Origin: Gracilibacillus alcaliphilus
GTDB taxonomy: Bacteria; Bacillota; Bacilli; Bacillales; Amphibacillaceae
Length of the DNA: 64,000 nt
Direction: 5' to 3'
NCBI RefSeq assembly: GCF_016909015.1
Contig: NZ_JAFBFA010000022.1
Location: 25,395-89,394, forward strand
The position numbers and the translations under genes were made by a program. Shown piece after piece: positions 63,095 to 64,000 of the stretch (position 1 is its first letter; each line of letters starts with the position of its first letter). The notes beneath the pieces were generated by a model, which was given only the letters and a program-made list of their open reading frames with translations, did no database searches and was not told the origin of the DNA.

Positions 63095-64000
63095 AAAACC
63101 GGATAGTATTGAAGTTATTTCTTTTAACAACAGGATTATGTTTGTTTATCTTACTAGCTATATTTGTTGGACAAACATTATTTTTTGAACGATTTTATGC
63201 CGAGGAAAAAGTCAATCAATTAACAGAAGCTATTGCATCTTTTCGTCAAGAATATCTAAATATTGATGAGGAGGATAGGTTGCGACAATTGGAACAAGAC
63301 TTTTACCAAGAGCATAATGCTTGGATTGTCGTGTTAGATGAAAATGGCAACATAAGAGGAACAGAAGACTATTTTGTTGAACTAGAAAAAGCATTTATAT
63401 TTACAGATACAAGCAAAAATAAGATAGAAAAAATGTATATTGAAAGTGAGCCAATCAAAATTCCTATTTATTATTTAATCAATCAAGAGGAGTTTATAAA
63501 TAAAGAGAATACTCTTAACGAATATCCAACTGTTGAAGTTCAAGGGTTAAAGAAAGACAATACCATTTATCCGTATCAATTGTTTTGGAGATCTGATGAT
63601 ACTTTTGGTAGTGTATTTGATAGATGGGAATCGGTTCAAGAGGCGCGACCTCAGCTAAGCACAGATACTATTGACAGCGTTATTGGCAGCGTGCTTGATA
63701 GACAAGGATCCTATTCCTATACACTATGGGAAAACAGGCAACTTTTGCAAGAAGTCGAAGAGTTTGACGATACTTCTCTTGCGATATTTGGTCACGTTAA
63801 AGATATTCATATACCAGATGTAACTCATAATATATTTTCCAACCCCATATTTCTCGACAAATTAAAGGAGTTCCAGGTTGACCTGCTGCTAAATAAGAAT
63901 GTAGATGGATCTATGTCAATAAATTGGACAATAGAAATGGTGAATTTTTTAATTTCCTACCGCGCTCCGCTTGCTCCCCTCTGTGTTAAAGGAAGGGGAA
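63091..64000 (+). CDS. Sensor histidine kinase, N-terminal part
   Basis: The frame stays open to the window end. One membrane helix (about residues 8-30, LFLLTTGLCLFILLAIFVGQ) and a long extracellular region with EQDFYQEHNAWIVVLDENGN are seen; the HAMP and kinase domains lie beyond. Overlaps the response regulator by 4 nt, so the two form one system. The last 40 bases are more GC-rich and may not belong to the gene. Confidence 0.85.
   Translation, partial: MKNRIVLKLFLLTTGLCLFILLAIFVGQTLFFERFYAEEKVNQLTEAIASFRQEYLNIDEEDRLRQLEQDFYQEHNAWIVVLDENGNIRGTEDYFVELEKAFIFTDTSKNKIEKMYIESEPIKIPIYYLINQEEFINKENTLNEYPTVEVQGLKKDNTIYPYQLFWRSDDTFGSVFDRWESVQEARPQLSTDTIDSVIGSVLDRQGSYSYTLWENRQLLQEVEEFDDTSLAIFGHVKDIHIPDVTHNIFSNPIFLDKLKEFQVDLLLNKNVDGSMSINWTIEMVNFLISYRAPLAPLCVKGRG

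Overview
The window looks like chromosome of a low-GC Gram-positive bacterium of the family Bacillaceae. The evidence is the cdaA-cdaR-glmM order, a glmS gene behind a glmS ribozyme, a Yxd/Bce-type antimicrobial-peptide resistance module, strong GGAGG-type ribosome binding sites and AT-rich codon use. I cannot name the genus; an Oceanobacillus/Virgibacillus/Gracilibacillus-like organism would fit.

Layout. (1) 1-11191 is ordinary core chromosome: the end of cdaA, then cdaR, glmM, a MEKHLA protein, a response regulator with a large hybrid sensor kinase, the glmS ribozyme and glmS. (2) 11216-60074 is a genomic island built by Tn7-like transposition 24 bp after the glmS stop codon. Both ends of two head-to-tail elements can be read. 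Element 1 (11216-14206) is a 3.0-kb degenerate element with tnsA, a truncated tnsB and one cargo gene, flanked by CTGTT direct repeats. Element 2 (14213-60074) is about 46 kb with a complete tnsA-tnsB-tnsC-tnsD(tniQ)-tnsE set and is flanked by TGTTG repeats. (3) Beyond 60079 the chromosome resumes with an alpha/beta hydrolase, an IS256-type remnant and a two-component system cut by the window end.

Inside element 2, directly after tnsE, an element with three tyrosine recombinases (recombinase-in-trio type, 23679-27213) lies between the 5' halves of two different, oppositely oriented group II introns. It joins both at the same place in the reverse transcriptase gene. The rest is cargo: a RadC-like protein, thiol and flavin oxidoreductases, a Yxd-like two-component/ABC module split by an inserted aldo/keto reductase-MarR pair, a TetR-controlled epimerase/MFS/cupin cluster, two HxlR modules with an old yellow enzyme, a quinone reductase and a Rid protein, a TetR-SDR pair with unusually GC-rich DNA, and a CGNR regulator with two alpha/beta hydrolases. 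The common theme is handling of reactive electrophiles, quinones and drugs.

Many genes are broken: ritB, a FrnE-type DsbA protein, a quinone oxidoreductase, an arabinofuranosidase, an integrase and a BtrH-like protein. Extra partial transposon ends at 36297, 55137, 58340 and 62014 suggest repeated insertion and deletion at this attachment site. I saw no CRISPR array, no tRNA and no rRNA.
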